Assembly (NCBI GenBank): GCA_028571685.1
Contig: CM053148.1
Location: 85,086,001 to 85,150,000, forward strand
Source: Heterohyrax brucei
Taxonomy: Eukaryota; Chordata; Mammalia; Hyracoidea; Procaviidae
DNA: 64,000 nt
Direction of reading: 5' to 3'
Shown piece by piece: positions 24,200 through 35,464 of the stretch. A program made the translations under genes and the position numbers. The notes beneath the pieces are model-generated. The model ran no database searches, was not told where the DNA came from, and was given only the letters and a program-made list of their open reading frames with translations. Positions within the stretch are counted from its first letter, which is position 1. Each line of letters opens with the position of its first letter.

Positions 24200-27060
24200 C
24201 AAAACCAAACTGTGTTTCCCATTTTTTTCCCATCTTTCTGCAGTAATAAAATTATTTTTATCTCTTTAGATTCACTTATGCAGAGTATGGTGACTTTCCA
24301 AAAAGATATCTTTGAAAGGTGGAAGTTTTAAGAGGAAATGTACAATGGTTTAAACACCAGGAAAAAAACTACCAGAACTTGCTGTGTTTTATAATGGATT
24401 CTAAAAATACGGTTCCTGTGGTGATTGTTCTTTTTGGAAGCATTTTGCTCTAAGGCCGTCTGCATCAAGTAGCAGCATCTGGTTGGTCTTGGAAAAATAG
24501 ACTACAAACTGAGCCCCCTAGTAATGATAAGTGGGAATTGTTCCTCCTAAGACCCATGATTTAGCTTGCAGGTCCTTTCTCAAACAGTACTATACAAGAT
24601 CAACAATTAAGTCTGTGAACTTAATTGTTCTAAGTACTACATACCTCATTGCTGAATATTGCCTCCAAGGTAGCCCCACTGGGAAGCTATGCACTGATGC
24701 CAGGGCCTGGTCCACCTTTTAATGCAATTTTGGAACTCTTTCTAGATTGGCCAATGTGCACGATGGCACAGTGGCAAGTTTGTGAACTTAGTTACATAGT
24801 TGTCTGGGCAGGAGTTTTAAATTAGTAAGCAAATGGCTGTATTGGAACACACTTCCTACTCACCTGATCTAGCCTCGATGACTTTTGCCTTTACTGAAAG
24901 ATAAAGGAAATACTTAAGCAAAAGCATTTGGGTGATATTCAGGATATTAGGGTAATACAATGACCTCTCCAATAGCCATTTTAGGAAGTGAGTTCCAAAA
25001 TTGCTTTAAAGGGTAGATGAGGCAATGACATCCATGCATAGTTTACTAAGAAGAGTACTTCAAAGGTGACTGTAGTGATATTCAGCAGTAAGTTATGTAG
25101 CACCTTTTTTAGGATGAGTTGGCAAAATTAATTGTCAGTCCTTGCACTGTTTTCTAGACAATTTGGAGTCCAGTGACGTTTAAAACTTTAATATTTTTCT
25201 TTGTAAGTGTTGGTAGCTTTTTACAGAGTTTTCACATAAGTAAACAATTATAACACATGTAAACAAATACCTGTAATCAATTTGAGAAACCTGTGATACA
25301 AAAGACATAGGAAAGAAACAAGTGAGATACTGTAAATGCTTTAGGGAACCTAACGTGCCATGTGAAAACATGGACATTTCACCAACATTTGCATGGCAGC
25401 TCTATTATTCCCTCACGATAAGATTCTCTGTAAGTTTTCTACTCTGGAGATGAACTGCACACCAGGAGACTGAAGCCCAGTGGCATAGATGATGTAGATA
25501 TAAGAGATACTTGACATTTGTATGTTGCCTGACATACTGGGACTTGAAAGTGGTGCTGAAGTGCTGGATCACTATCCTACCGCTCCCCAAAAATGATGCA
25601 CATGCAAGTGCCTCCTGTGCAAATGACAAAACGGCTCAAAGAAAGTTCTACAGAAAGTTAATAAAGACATTGTGAGTGAAATTGTTGTTCTGCACTGATT
25701 TAAACAGATGTGTATGCCTTGGTTGAAGAAATAAGTTAGATCATGTGAGTTTTTGCATGTACTTTCATTTGGTTTTATTTACTTGTGCTCTGTGAGGAAT
25801 AGCAGATTGAGCCTGTAAGGACATTCCCAAAGTTATCCTTTACTGATAACTCTGGCTGGAGTTAGTCCAATGCAGCATAAAACTAATCAGCTTGATAAAT
25901 GCCATGTTCACATGAACAGCTATGAATTAGAGGAGAAAAACAAATGTTGTATAGACAAGCATTTCATATGATCCCAAAGTGACTGAATGTGGTTCCCAAA
26001 GTCACTAATAAATGTAATACCAATAACACTTATGTACCATGTGTATGCTCACTCCCATTCCAAAGTTCAGAAATGCACAAAACAGGTTTTACCTGAACAT
26101 GATCACGGTATGTTTTTATTACTTCTTTGTTGTGAAAATATTTAGTAAGTAAACTGTTTTGGCTTATGTGGGAGTGGATGGTAAGGCAGTTGAATGTTGA
26201 ATTCCTCCACATGTACATTATTCTTCAGGAAACTGATTTTCCTGAACACAATTGCTAAAGAACAACCAAATGTAGCATATCCTTTGGTATGACTACACCC
26301 ACCTTAAGTGTCACAGATAAGACAAACAACAGGGTGGACAGACAGTCACATAGATTGCAATGCCTGAGAAAGTCTCTGTGGAGGGAGAAGAACTAGATTT
26401 AGGCCCTAAACAATGGAATAGATCAGGATGGGCTACACGTGGTGTGGTAAGTTGTGTGCTAGACAATAGAGCAGAATCTAAGAGACAGAAGTGAAGTTAT
26501 AACAAGGATTTCTTTGAAAGAAATCACAGAAGAAAAGGAAGGGAAACAAAGAGGTGAATTAAATGCCTTTGAACTTGGGATGAAATGGAGATAAAACATT
26601 AAGCAAGAAGGATCCTTAAATGCCCAGTGGATGCAACAGAAGGGAGACTGGAGACTTCAAGAAGGAAATCAGCATTAACCCCAAGAGCCTACAAAAGTGC
26701 CTTACCAATATTAGCCGACCAGTGCCTTGCTCTGTCTGCTGTAATACGTAGTATTGTGAAGGTGTTTTTTAAAAAAAATCTTGATCAAAACTTGAAGAAA
26801 AGTATTTAATTTGTTAACGTAAAAATCATACTAAAGGTTATTTGGAAACACATAAAAATAATTGAGAACTAGAATTAATGATGAATATAAGTCAAAGACC
26901 AGGAAATGATGATCCAAATGAGATTGGGGAACTTTACTTTCTCACAAACTCACCCCTTTATGAATGAAATGCACTGTGGATGGGATTGTTAGAGAAGAGA
27001 GTGTTATAGCAGACAAAGGCAGCAAACAATTCCCTGCAAGCAGGTCACTTCATCAGGAAT
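24200..27060 (+). repeat. Segmental duplication arm A
   Basis: This arm aligns with the reverse complement of 50210-53066 over about 2.85 kb, including a mariner-derived element (24603-25160) and an RTE junction at its right end. Shared landmarks on the + strand are TGTGTTTCCCATTTTTTTCC at 24211, the ATGTTGCCTGACATACTGGG block at 25523 and GGAATTTGATCCATTTGTGG near 27056. No gene was recognised in it. Confidence 0.8.
24603..25160. mobile_element. Palindromic mariner-derived element in arm A
   Basis: The left arm (24603-24765) and right arm (24965-25145) are inverted copies of the same mariner 3' terminal region (TTCTAAGTACTACATACCTC against its complement near 25095). The loop reads as mariner transposase on the + strand, including TYSPDLA-like residues near 24870. 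No intact transposase frame. Confidence 0.72.
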
Positions 27061-28070
27061 TTGATCCATTTGTGGAAACATTCCAACTGGTGCTCTGTAA
27101 CATCCCAGAGCCTTGTTTTTGTCAATGACTTTAGCACAATTTGTACTTCTTCCTGCAACACCAGAGCATTTTGACCACATGTTACCTCCTAAAATAGTTG
27201 CAATTCCTTTTTGTGCTGTAACTCAGTGCTCCTTCTATGATCTTTAGAAAAAGTTCTGCGTTGCTCAGTAGTTTTGCCCACAGAGCCCTATAAAGTTGCA
27301 CCTCAGACTTGAAATTTTCTTCCATTCTTTAGGCTTACAAAATGCAGAGCATGTTATTTCCTTTGATTTCCTAACTCCAGGTCTTCTGCACATTTTATTA
27401 CGCTATTTTACCTTCAAAGTAACATCCTTACTTTTTAATACTTTTGAGAGTTACTCTGCAGCACACTTGCCCAGTGCAATGCATCTTTTGAATTCCTGAC
27501 TGCTGCTTCTGTGGGCATTGATTGTGGATCTCAGTCCTTTCACCATTTGTGACAATGTTGCTTATTTGTCCAGTTGTGAGGATTTTTGTTTTCCTGATGT
27601 TGAGGTGCCATCCATATTGAAGGCTGTGGTCCTTGGTCTTCATCACTGTGTCTCAAATCTTCTTCACTTTCAGCAAGTAAGGTGGTGGCCTCTGCACAAC
27701 GCAGATTGTTAATGAGCAGTCCTCCAATGCTGATGCCTCCTTCTTCTTCGTAAAATTCAGCTTCTCAGATTATTTGCTTGGCATACAGATTAAAAAGGTA
27801 TGGTGAAAGAATACAACCGTGACACATGCCTTTCCTGACTTTAAATCATGCAATGTCCCCTTGCTCTGTTTGCACAACTATCTGTTGATTCATGTACAGA
27901 TTCCTGAAAAGTACAGTTAGGTATTCTGAAATTCCCATTCTCTGCAACATTAGCCATAATTTAGTATGATCCACACAGTCTAATGCTTTTGCATAGTCAA
28001 TCAAACACAGTAAACATCTTGCTGATATACTTTCCTTTCAGCCAAGATCTATCTGACATCAGTAATGATA
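27040..28070 (-). mobile_element. Two adjoining RTE LINE fragments
   Basis: 27040-27420 is the linker between endonuclease and reverse transcriptase (CATTTGTGGAAACATTCCAA). 27421-28070 is the reverse transcriptase (for example SLQYGWHLNIRKTKILTTG). The order is not collinear, so two insertions or a rearrangement are joined here. Confidence 0.75.
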
Positions 28071-28074
28071 CACA

Positions 28075-29932
28075 ATCTTTTATTCCCTTTCTTCTGGTTC
28101 CTGAGGGGTTCTTTTACTGCTCTCTTTCAACTTTTTCAAAGTGCAGGGTTAATTCTTTGGTTTGGTCCCTTTCTGTTTTGGATGTGTACATTTATTGAAA
28201 TCAATTTTCCTCTGAGCACTGTTTTTGTTGTGTCTTATGGATACTGGTAGGATGTCTTTTCATTCTCATTGGATTCTCCGATTTTCCTTATTCCATCATT
28301 AATCTCTTCTATAGTCCAGTCATCTTCAAGCAAGTTGTTGTTCAGTTTCTAGCTCTTTGATGTTTTTCCTTTTTGTTTAATCCTGTCACTAATTTCTACT
28401 TTTATGGCTTTGTGGTCTGAAAACATGCTTTGTAATATTCCAGTACTTTAAATTTTGTGAAGGATTGCTTGTGGTCTGATATATGGTCAATACTGGAGAA
28501 AGTTCCATGTGCCTTGGTAAAGAAAGTGAACTTGGATGCTGTTGGTTGTAATGTTCTGTCTATGTCTATGTGGTCAAGTTGGTTGATCATAGCATTTAGA
28601 TCTTCTGAGTCTTTATTGACCTTTTTTCTCTGGATGTTCTGTCCTTCACTGAGAACGGTATGCTGAAATCTCCTACTACTATGCCGGAGCTGTCTATTTC
28701 TGTTTTTAATGCAGTTTGTGTTAGTTTTTCTTATTTTAGAGCCCTGTTGTTGTGAGGCAGATATTTAGTATGATTATGTCCTTCTGAAGTATTGAGACTT
28801 TATTCATTGAATAAGGTCTTTACCAGTGTGATATATTTTAGTTTAAAGTCTATTTTGTCACAAATTATTATTGCTGTTCCTGCTGTTTTTTCAGTACTAT
28901 TAGCTGGATGTACTTTTTTTGGTCCTTTGAGTTTTTATTTGTTCATGTCTTTGAGTCTAAGACGTGTCTCCTGTAGACAGCACACAGATGGGTAATGTAT
29001 TTATTTTTTGTTTGTTTTTTGTTTTTTGTTTGTTTTTTAATCTAAATTATCACTCTCTATTTCTCTATCACTGCAGTTAGTCCATTTACATTCAGTCTGA
29101 TTATCAAACGGTATGAGCTTAGTGCTGTCATTGGGATGTCTGCTTTTGTGTGCTGTAGACAATTTCCTGTTTCCTTTTAATTTTCTGAGCTGAGTCACTT
29201 TTCTGTATGTTTTCTCTTCATCTTTTTTAAGTTTGATGATGGTAATTTTGTATTTGCTGAGAATTTGTGTTTTATTTTTGTTTTTCATTTTGATCCCTAG
29301 AATTGATCACTTCCTTTGTGATTACTTTGATATTTACCCCTATTTTTCTAAATTCAAACTAGCGTTGACTTTCTTTAGATATTCCACTCCACATGAAAGA
29401 TCTATGATTACATTTTCTTTTGGTTCCCTCTTTTTTCTTATAATACTTACATAGTGACATCTTTTCCCATTTTTAGTGTATTGCCTATGATTTAGTGTTG
29501 TGATCCTCCTGATTGGGTTCATATCTGATTGCTTTGTTCTGTGTTCTGGTCTAAGGCTGTTACCTTGTATAATTGATTTTCTAATCAAAGGACTCTCTTT
29601 ACTATTTCTTGTAAGTTTGGTTTCGTTTTGCTCAATTCTCTGAATTTCTGTTTATCTGGATACCTCCTAAATTTGCCATCGTATATGAGAGACAACTTTG
29701 CTGGATATATACTCCTTGGCTAGCAATGAATTTCCTTCAAGGCTTCATATATGTCTTCCCATTGCCTTCTCACCTGTACGGTTTCTGCTAAGTAGTATGA
29801 GCTAAGTCTTACGGTTTCTTCTGTGTTGTTAATTCCCAACCACTTTTAAAAGTAACTCCTTACCTTTAGTTTTGGCAGGTTTGATTATAACATGCACTGG
29901 TGTGTTCTTTAGGGCTTTACCTTGTGTGGAGT
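28075..29932 (-). mobile_element. L1 LINE, middle segment
   Basis: It is collinear with 56836-58640 of the longer L1 and with 19550-21370: endonuclease (KVNLDAVGCNV region in antisense), inter-ORF and start of ORF1. It ends at CTTACCTTGTGTGGAGTC, where a SINE tail begins. Confidence 0.78.
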
Positions 29933-30935
29933 CAATTCCAACTCTGTCCTATAGGTCTGCTATAAGTCAGAACTGACTCAGTGTCAGTGGGTTAAATCTC
30001 GAAATAAAATTGCATGTCTTTGTTTTCCTTTGTTTATACTTTAAAATGAATTGCAAATAAGTAACCAGTACTTTTAACCAATCAGCTTAATGGTGGAAAA
30101 GAACATCATGAAAAAGAAAATCATGTTCATGGTAAATTGAGCCTGAAGGTCGTTATCCAAAATGAAAAGTCACTAGACAAACCAATGTGCTAAACAAAAT
30201 AATGTTTCTCATCTTTTCCTTCTGTTCACAGGAATAAAAGCATTTTTATCTCTTTTTTCACTGATGCAAAAAGTATGGTGACCTTACAAAAAATATTTTT
30301 TTATATCTTAAGTATATCTTAAAAAGATATTTTTAAAAAGTGAAAGCTGTAAGAGGAAATGCACAATGGTGTAAGTGCTTGAAAAAGAAAAAAACTAGAA
30401 CTTGTTGACTTTTATAATGGATTCTAAAAATGTGGTTCCTACGGTGATAGTTCTTTTTGGAAGTGTATTGCTCTTAGGTCATGGGCATTAAACAGTAGTA
30501 TCTCTGTTGTCCTCTGAAAAATATACTATAAACTGAGCTCCCTAGTGAAGATAAGTAGAAACTGTTTCACCTAAGACCCCTGATTTAGTTTGCAGGTCCT
30601 TTCTCAAACAGTAATTTACAAGTTAGACAATAAATTCTGTGAATTTAATTGTTTTAAGTGTAACATACCTCGTTGCTGAGTATCACTACAGTCACCTTTG
30701 CAGTACTCCCCTTGGGAAGCCAGGGTCTAGTCCACTCTTCACTGCAATTTTGGAATTGTTTCTTGAATGGCCATTGTGCTAGGTGGTACAGTGGAAGATT
30801 TGTAAATTTAATTGTATAGTTATCTATAAGGGAGTTTGAAGTCAGTAGGCAAATACTGTATTGGAACAACTTCCTACTCCTCTGATCTGATCCCCTAAGA
30901 CTTTTGCCTTTACCCAAAGATAAAGGCAATATTGA
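29930..30935 (+). repeat. Partial direct copy of arm A (copy B)
   Basis: It aligns with 23955-24960: a SINE tail (GTGGGTTAAATCTC), the TTTTAACCAATCAGCTTAA block, the ATAATGGATTCTAAAAAT block, then the left part of the mariner-derived element. The copy is cut at about 30940 by an L1 3' end. Confidence 0.75.
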
Positions 30936-30940
30936 AAGGA
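30630..30940. mobile_element. Mariner-derived element, truncated by an L1 3' end
   Basis: It holds the left arm and part of the loop, equivalent to 24603-24915. It is broken at about 30940 by an L1 3' UTR insertion. Confidence 0.7.
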
Positions 30941-31822
30941 AAACTTTTTTTTACTGTGATTGAGCACAAGTTTACAGTACAATTCAAATTTGCATGCCCT
31001 CCTATCTGCAACTCCCTCTGCTCTCCTTGCCCAGTGACAGCACACTGTTCCTTTCTGTTCTATACGTGTTGTAACCTCTTAACAATCTCCTGTCCACTTC
31101 AACCTACTCTTTCTACTCCCCTCTAGTAAGAGGTCAGTGGGATAACATCCTATAGATGCATAGAATCATAAAGTGTACACACAATATGGTCACTCTGTGT
31201 TCCCAAGTCCAATCCATTCCTATCCAAAGAACTCATTAATAATCTACGATCTGGGGCAGCATCATGTCTAGGGGCCATGTTCCCAGGGAAATTTCTAGGC
31301 CTTCAGAGCATGAGTTGCCATCTTCTAGTGGAGTTCTTAGGGTGGATCCTTATTTTTTTCTTACGTTGTCACTGGATTCATTGTGAGCCTCATCACAGCT
31401 GTCATTGGTGGTGGCCAGGCACCATCTAGTTCTTCTGGTCACATGTTGATGTAGTTATCCATTCATGTGGGTCTCTCTGTCTTGTGGGTTCTTTATCCCT
31501 CATGTCATTGTTGTCCTTAGTGATCAACTATTCCAGCTAGGTTGAGACCATTTGATGTTGGGACCATTTGATGTACGTCATATGGTGGCTTATAGCTTTT
31601 AAGATCCCAGACACCACTCACCAATATGGGGTGAAGAAGACTCTCTTAGCAATAGACTAGTTATGCCAGTTGGCTTCGATGTCCCCTGAGAGCATAGTCC
31701 CCAGATCCCCTCCCCTTCTACTCTATCCTTGCAATATTTGGTTAAAATTGGAAGAGTTTTTGAGTTACGTTGAAGTTCAATTAAACTGATCTTCTTTCTA
31801 ACGTGTGTTGCCACTGGTTTCT
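30941..31822 (-). mobile_element. L1 3' UTR fragment
   Basis: A poly(T) run then ACTGTGATTGAGCACAAG, the CCCTCCTATCTGCAACTCCC block and CCCTCTAGTAAGAGGTC match the 3' UTR at 53080-53950. Confidence 0.78.
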
Positions 31823-33325
31823 CCCAACCAGATTTAGACGACAGAATGTTATGATAGATAAAGGCAGCAGACCATTCCCTGCAAGCCCATAACCCCATCA
31901 AGAACTTTATCCATTTGTGGAAACATTTCAACTGGTGTTCTGCCTTGTTCTCTGTCAGTATCTTTAGCACAACTTGTACTTCTTCCTGAAATACCAGAGC
32001 TTTTCATCATATGTTACCTGCTAAAATAGTTCTAGTTCCTTTTTCTTCCGTAACTCTGTGTTCCTTCTATGTTCTTTAGATCTTTCCTGTGTTGCTCAGT
32101 AGTTTGCCCACAGAATTCTTCAATATTGCACCTTGGGGATTGAATTTTTCTTGCATTCTTTTGGCTTATGAACTGCAGAGCATGTTCTTTCCTTTTGGTT
32201 TTCTAACTCCAGGTCTTCTGCACATTTCATTATACTATTTTACCTTGTCTTCTTCAGCTGCCCTGTGAAATCCTCCCTTTGGTACCATTACGTGGTCGTT
32301 TCTTCCTTTCACTTTAGCTACTCCGTGTTCAAGAGTAAATTTCAGAGTCTTTTCTGATATCTCTTTTGGTTTTCTCTGTTTTTTCTCTCTTTTTAATGAC
32401 TTTTTTCTTTCTTAACATACGATGTCCTTAATGTTATTTCACCCATGTGAGTTGGATCTGACTCAACGGCACTTGGCTTTAATGTCATTTCATTATGTCA
32501 TTTCATTAATGTCATTACTAATGCAGTCTTCTGACATTAGTTTTCATTGTGTCAAATCTATTCTTGAGATGGATTCTAAATTCAGGTGGAATACATTCAA
32601 GGTTGTACTTTGGCTCTAGAGGACTTGTTTTAATTTTCTTCCACTTTTATCTGAGTTTTTGTGTGACCAGCTGGTGGCCTATTCCACAGTCAGTCCCTGA
32701 CCTTGTTTTGACTGATGAATTAGATTTACTCGTGTATTTTCCTGCTGGTGAGTTCCATGTATACAGTTGTCATTTATTAAAGTGTACTCAGGAATAAGTC
32801 TTCAATGTTGCAAAATTCTGTCATATTTTTCTCTGGTGTTTCTGTCACTAAGGCCATATTTTCATTCTTATTTGTTTGCAACTTTTGAGTTCTAACCAGC
32901 ACTAATTGTCAATGCATCCTAATTGCCTGTTTGTTCAAATTCAGAATGCAGAAGTTGATTTTTAAAAAGATTCCGTTTCTTTATCTTTGGATTCAGCGTT
33001 TGATGCACGAATTAGAGCAATAGTCGTATTAATTGATCTTCTCTGTAAATGTGTGTCTATTACCCTATCACTGACAGCACTGTTCTTTACCAAAGATCTT
33101 GAAACATCCTTATTGATAATGAATGTGATGCCATTCCTCTTCAATTTATTATTCTTGGCATGGCATACAATATAAAAGTGCCCGTTAAAATGGACAATAT
33201 AAGTCAATTTCAACTCACCAATGCCTAATATGCTCATTGTTATGTGTTCCATTTCATTTTTGACAACGTGCAATTCCTTTATTTGTTTATTCTTTGTACA
33301 TTCCACATTTCGATAATTAGCAGAT
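31823..33325 (-). mobile_element. RTE LINE, endonuclease half
   Basis: On the minus strand it encodes the RTE 5' coding end, including MEHITMSILGIGELKLT and FIINKDVSRSLV (33306-32962), then the linker. A 39-bp SINE-tail insertion lies at 32442-32480. Confidence 0.8.
32442..32480 (+). mobile_element. 39-bp AfroSINE-tail insertion with target duplication
   Basis: The insert holds GTTGGATCTGACTCAACGGC then ACTTGGCTTT. It is flanked by AATGTTATTTCA (32430-32441) and AATGTCATTTCA (32481-32492), one mismatch in 12. Confidence 0.75.
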
Positions 33326-33925
33326 GTTTGCAGCTGTTTTTTCTACTTTTTAGTCATGCCACACCAGCACATGCAGGTCCAAAATGCTTTCTTCCCACCA
33401 TGTCATTAAGGTCACTCTTCTCTGAGGAAGCAGCTCTTCACCAGTTGCATTTTGAGTGCCTTGGATCCCAGGGTCTCATTTTCCACTGGTGTAGCAGACA
33501 TTGTTCTGATGCTACCCGTAACGTTTCCACTGGCCAGTTTATGTATATACGCACTTAGAATATTGTAGTATTTTATAACTCATTGTTGCCAAAAGAGTTT
33601 TAATTCATTAGAAATATTCAAAAGACCGATTGCTTTGACAAGATATGTTGGTCATTTCTTGCTGCAAAGAAGCCACTCCAAAACATAATAAGCCAAAGCC
33701 AAGTAATGGAAACGTCAATAATCATTTGTTTACTAACAGATTTTCAATTTGGATAAGGCCTGGTAGAAATGATTCATTTAGGATCCATGAAGCTGCAACT
33801 GGAATTCGAGGTGGAAGACCTACATCCAAGAGAACTCACCCACAGGATTGGCAAGCTGGTGCTAGTTACAAGTTCATCAGGAGCTGTGAGACAGAGCTTT
33901 GGTTCTTTACTTGTATCTGCAAAAA
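33296..33925 (+). repeat. Direct repeat R, left copy
   Basis: It aligns with 44131-44760: ACATTCCAC, AGTCATGCCACA, GAAGCAGCTCTTC, TTAGAAATATTCAAA, the TTGCTGCAAAGAAGCCAC block, CTACATCCAA and TTGGCAAGCTGGTGC. The right half resembles an ancient dispersed mammalian repeat, but the left half does not, so a local duplication is more likely than two insertions. Confidence 0.6.
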
Positions 33926-33956
33926 AGAAAAAAAAAAGAAAAAAAAATTGCACAGA
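33915..33956. repeat. A-rich simple sequence
   Basis: A run of A with scattered G. Confidence 0.7.
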
Positions 33957-34242
33957 GTACTAGTCTTTTAAACAGTTTAAATTCTATCTTTTTCTGCAAT
34001 ACGTTCTGGTAGAGCATTTTCTCTTTCTTTCCTTTCCCTCCCCCCCAAGTTCTTTTTTGTGTCTGATGACACTGTCTAAACCATGAAAATCAGTTAAATT
34101 TTACTAATTCTGGTAAATTAGTCATATATACCAAACATACTGTAGGTATATAAAAAATATTTGTTGAATCAATGAATGAGTTTTTAATTTGTCTTTGTGG
34201 ACTAAAACTTTTTTTTTTTTTTGCCATTGAATTTCAGGAGAC

Positions 34243-34275
34243 TTCGACTCGACGGCACTTGGCTGGCTTGGCATT
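34243..34275 (+). mobile_element. Short AfroSINE-tail insertion
   Basis: CGACTCGACGGCACTTGGCT with GGCTTGGC follows GGAGACT. The matching place in copy 1 (3146-3153, ATGAGACT) has no insert. Confidence 0.7.
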
Positions 34276-34547
34276 ACTTATGAGACAGAAAATGGGAGGC
34301 AGTATTATCTCATCAGAGTTTTTTTTTTTTTTAGTGTCATTGATTTAGGTTTAAGTGATTATATCTATACGATTAAAATGTAATTGGCCACAGGATTCTT
34401 TTTTATTATTAAAGTTGCAATGTTGACAAAACTATTTTGCAGGATCTCAAATTAGAGGAGGGAATTTAATAACTAACATACTACTAAATATCACTGGAAA
34501 GGAAAATCATTAAAATTTTTGACCTAATTTATTAGGGAAAGCCAAGC

Positions 34548-34588
34548 CAAGACACAGCCAAGTGCCATCGAGTGGGATCCGAAAAGCC
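34548..34588 (-). mobile_element. Short antisense AfroSINE-tail insertion with target duplication
   Basis: The insert contains AGCCAAGTGCCATCGAGTGG and GATCCGA, between two AAAGCCAAG-type copies. Copy 1 has a single AAAGCCAAG at 3526-3534 with no insert. Confidence 0.75.
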
Positions 34589-35432
34589 AAAGCGTACATT
34601 TTTTATTGTGAACCACAGCTGGCCCCTGAAATGGGAAAGAGTTAATTAATGGCCATTAACCTCTTAAGTTGCAAGTATTATATGGCCTGAAATTTCCTGT
34701 TTAAAATGCAAATGGAATGAAATAATTGGAAAGCAAGTTAATAGCAAGTCTTACAATAAACTTACCTAACAAACAACTGGATCTTAAAATTTTAAGAAAC
34801 ATCCAATTTACAATGATAGACATTCATTTCTCTTCCAGTTTGACTCTGACTGTGACATTTCTGTCAAGGCACCTCTATGAGTTTCTGTCCATGATTGTCA
34901 AACAAGGGGGATGAGTTCGAAAGATATTATTAATTTCTTATAATCTTCAAATCATAAACCTGAGCACCTCTTCAAAATTGAAAAGGAGTTTGGGGAGGGG
35001 GAAGGGGAGGAAGGGAGAGAGGTGCTGATACAACCCTCAGAGCAAGGAAACCTTGGAGAAAGGGACTCAGATCTCCAACCTGACTCTTCTCCCGGGGAAG
35101 AAGCTTCCAGTCACTCTAAGGCACACTGGTGCTAGGGGTGCTGAGGGAAAGGAATGTGGTCCCAGAAGTCAGTGCAGGGGAGGGCACAATGAAAGGCAGA
35201 CCCTTCTCTACTTGGAAACCCCAACCATGCAAAACACTGGTCATGGATCCTTTCTGTGCCTTCTTCCCCAAGACTGCCAAGCAGGTGGCTAGGATCCAGC
35301 GCTTAGACTCCCCACCCTTCCACAGCTAAGAGGAAGGTTTAGCAACAGCTCAGCTGAGGGGCGGTGTCTTCAAGAATGCAAAGGCCACCAGGAGGAAAGG
35401 CAGAGGGGGAGGGGGAAAACCCATTCCAGCAC

Positions 35433-35440
35433 TATATAAG
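35433..35440 (+). promoter_or_regulatory. TATA box of the ADAMTS1-like gene
   Basis: TATATAAG lies about 690 bases before the chosen start codon, so transcription should begin near 35465. It follows a purine-rich G/A tract (35399-35418) and precedes a GC-rich leader. The paralogous leader at about 14010 has lost this box (it reads AAATGTAAGG). The call is inferred; no transcript was seen. Confidence 0.65.
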
Positions 35441-35464
35441 GAAGGCCCGGGCTGCCCACTTCTC

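Noticed and set aside
14483..33000. Second, decayed ADAMTS1-like gene after the orphan promoter
   Set aside because: I looked for the prodomain, zinc motif and TSP1 signatures on both strands and found only LINE, SINE and LTR sequence.
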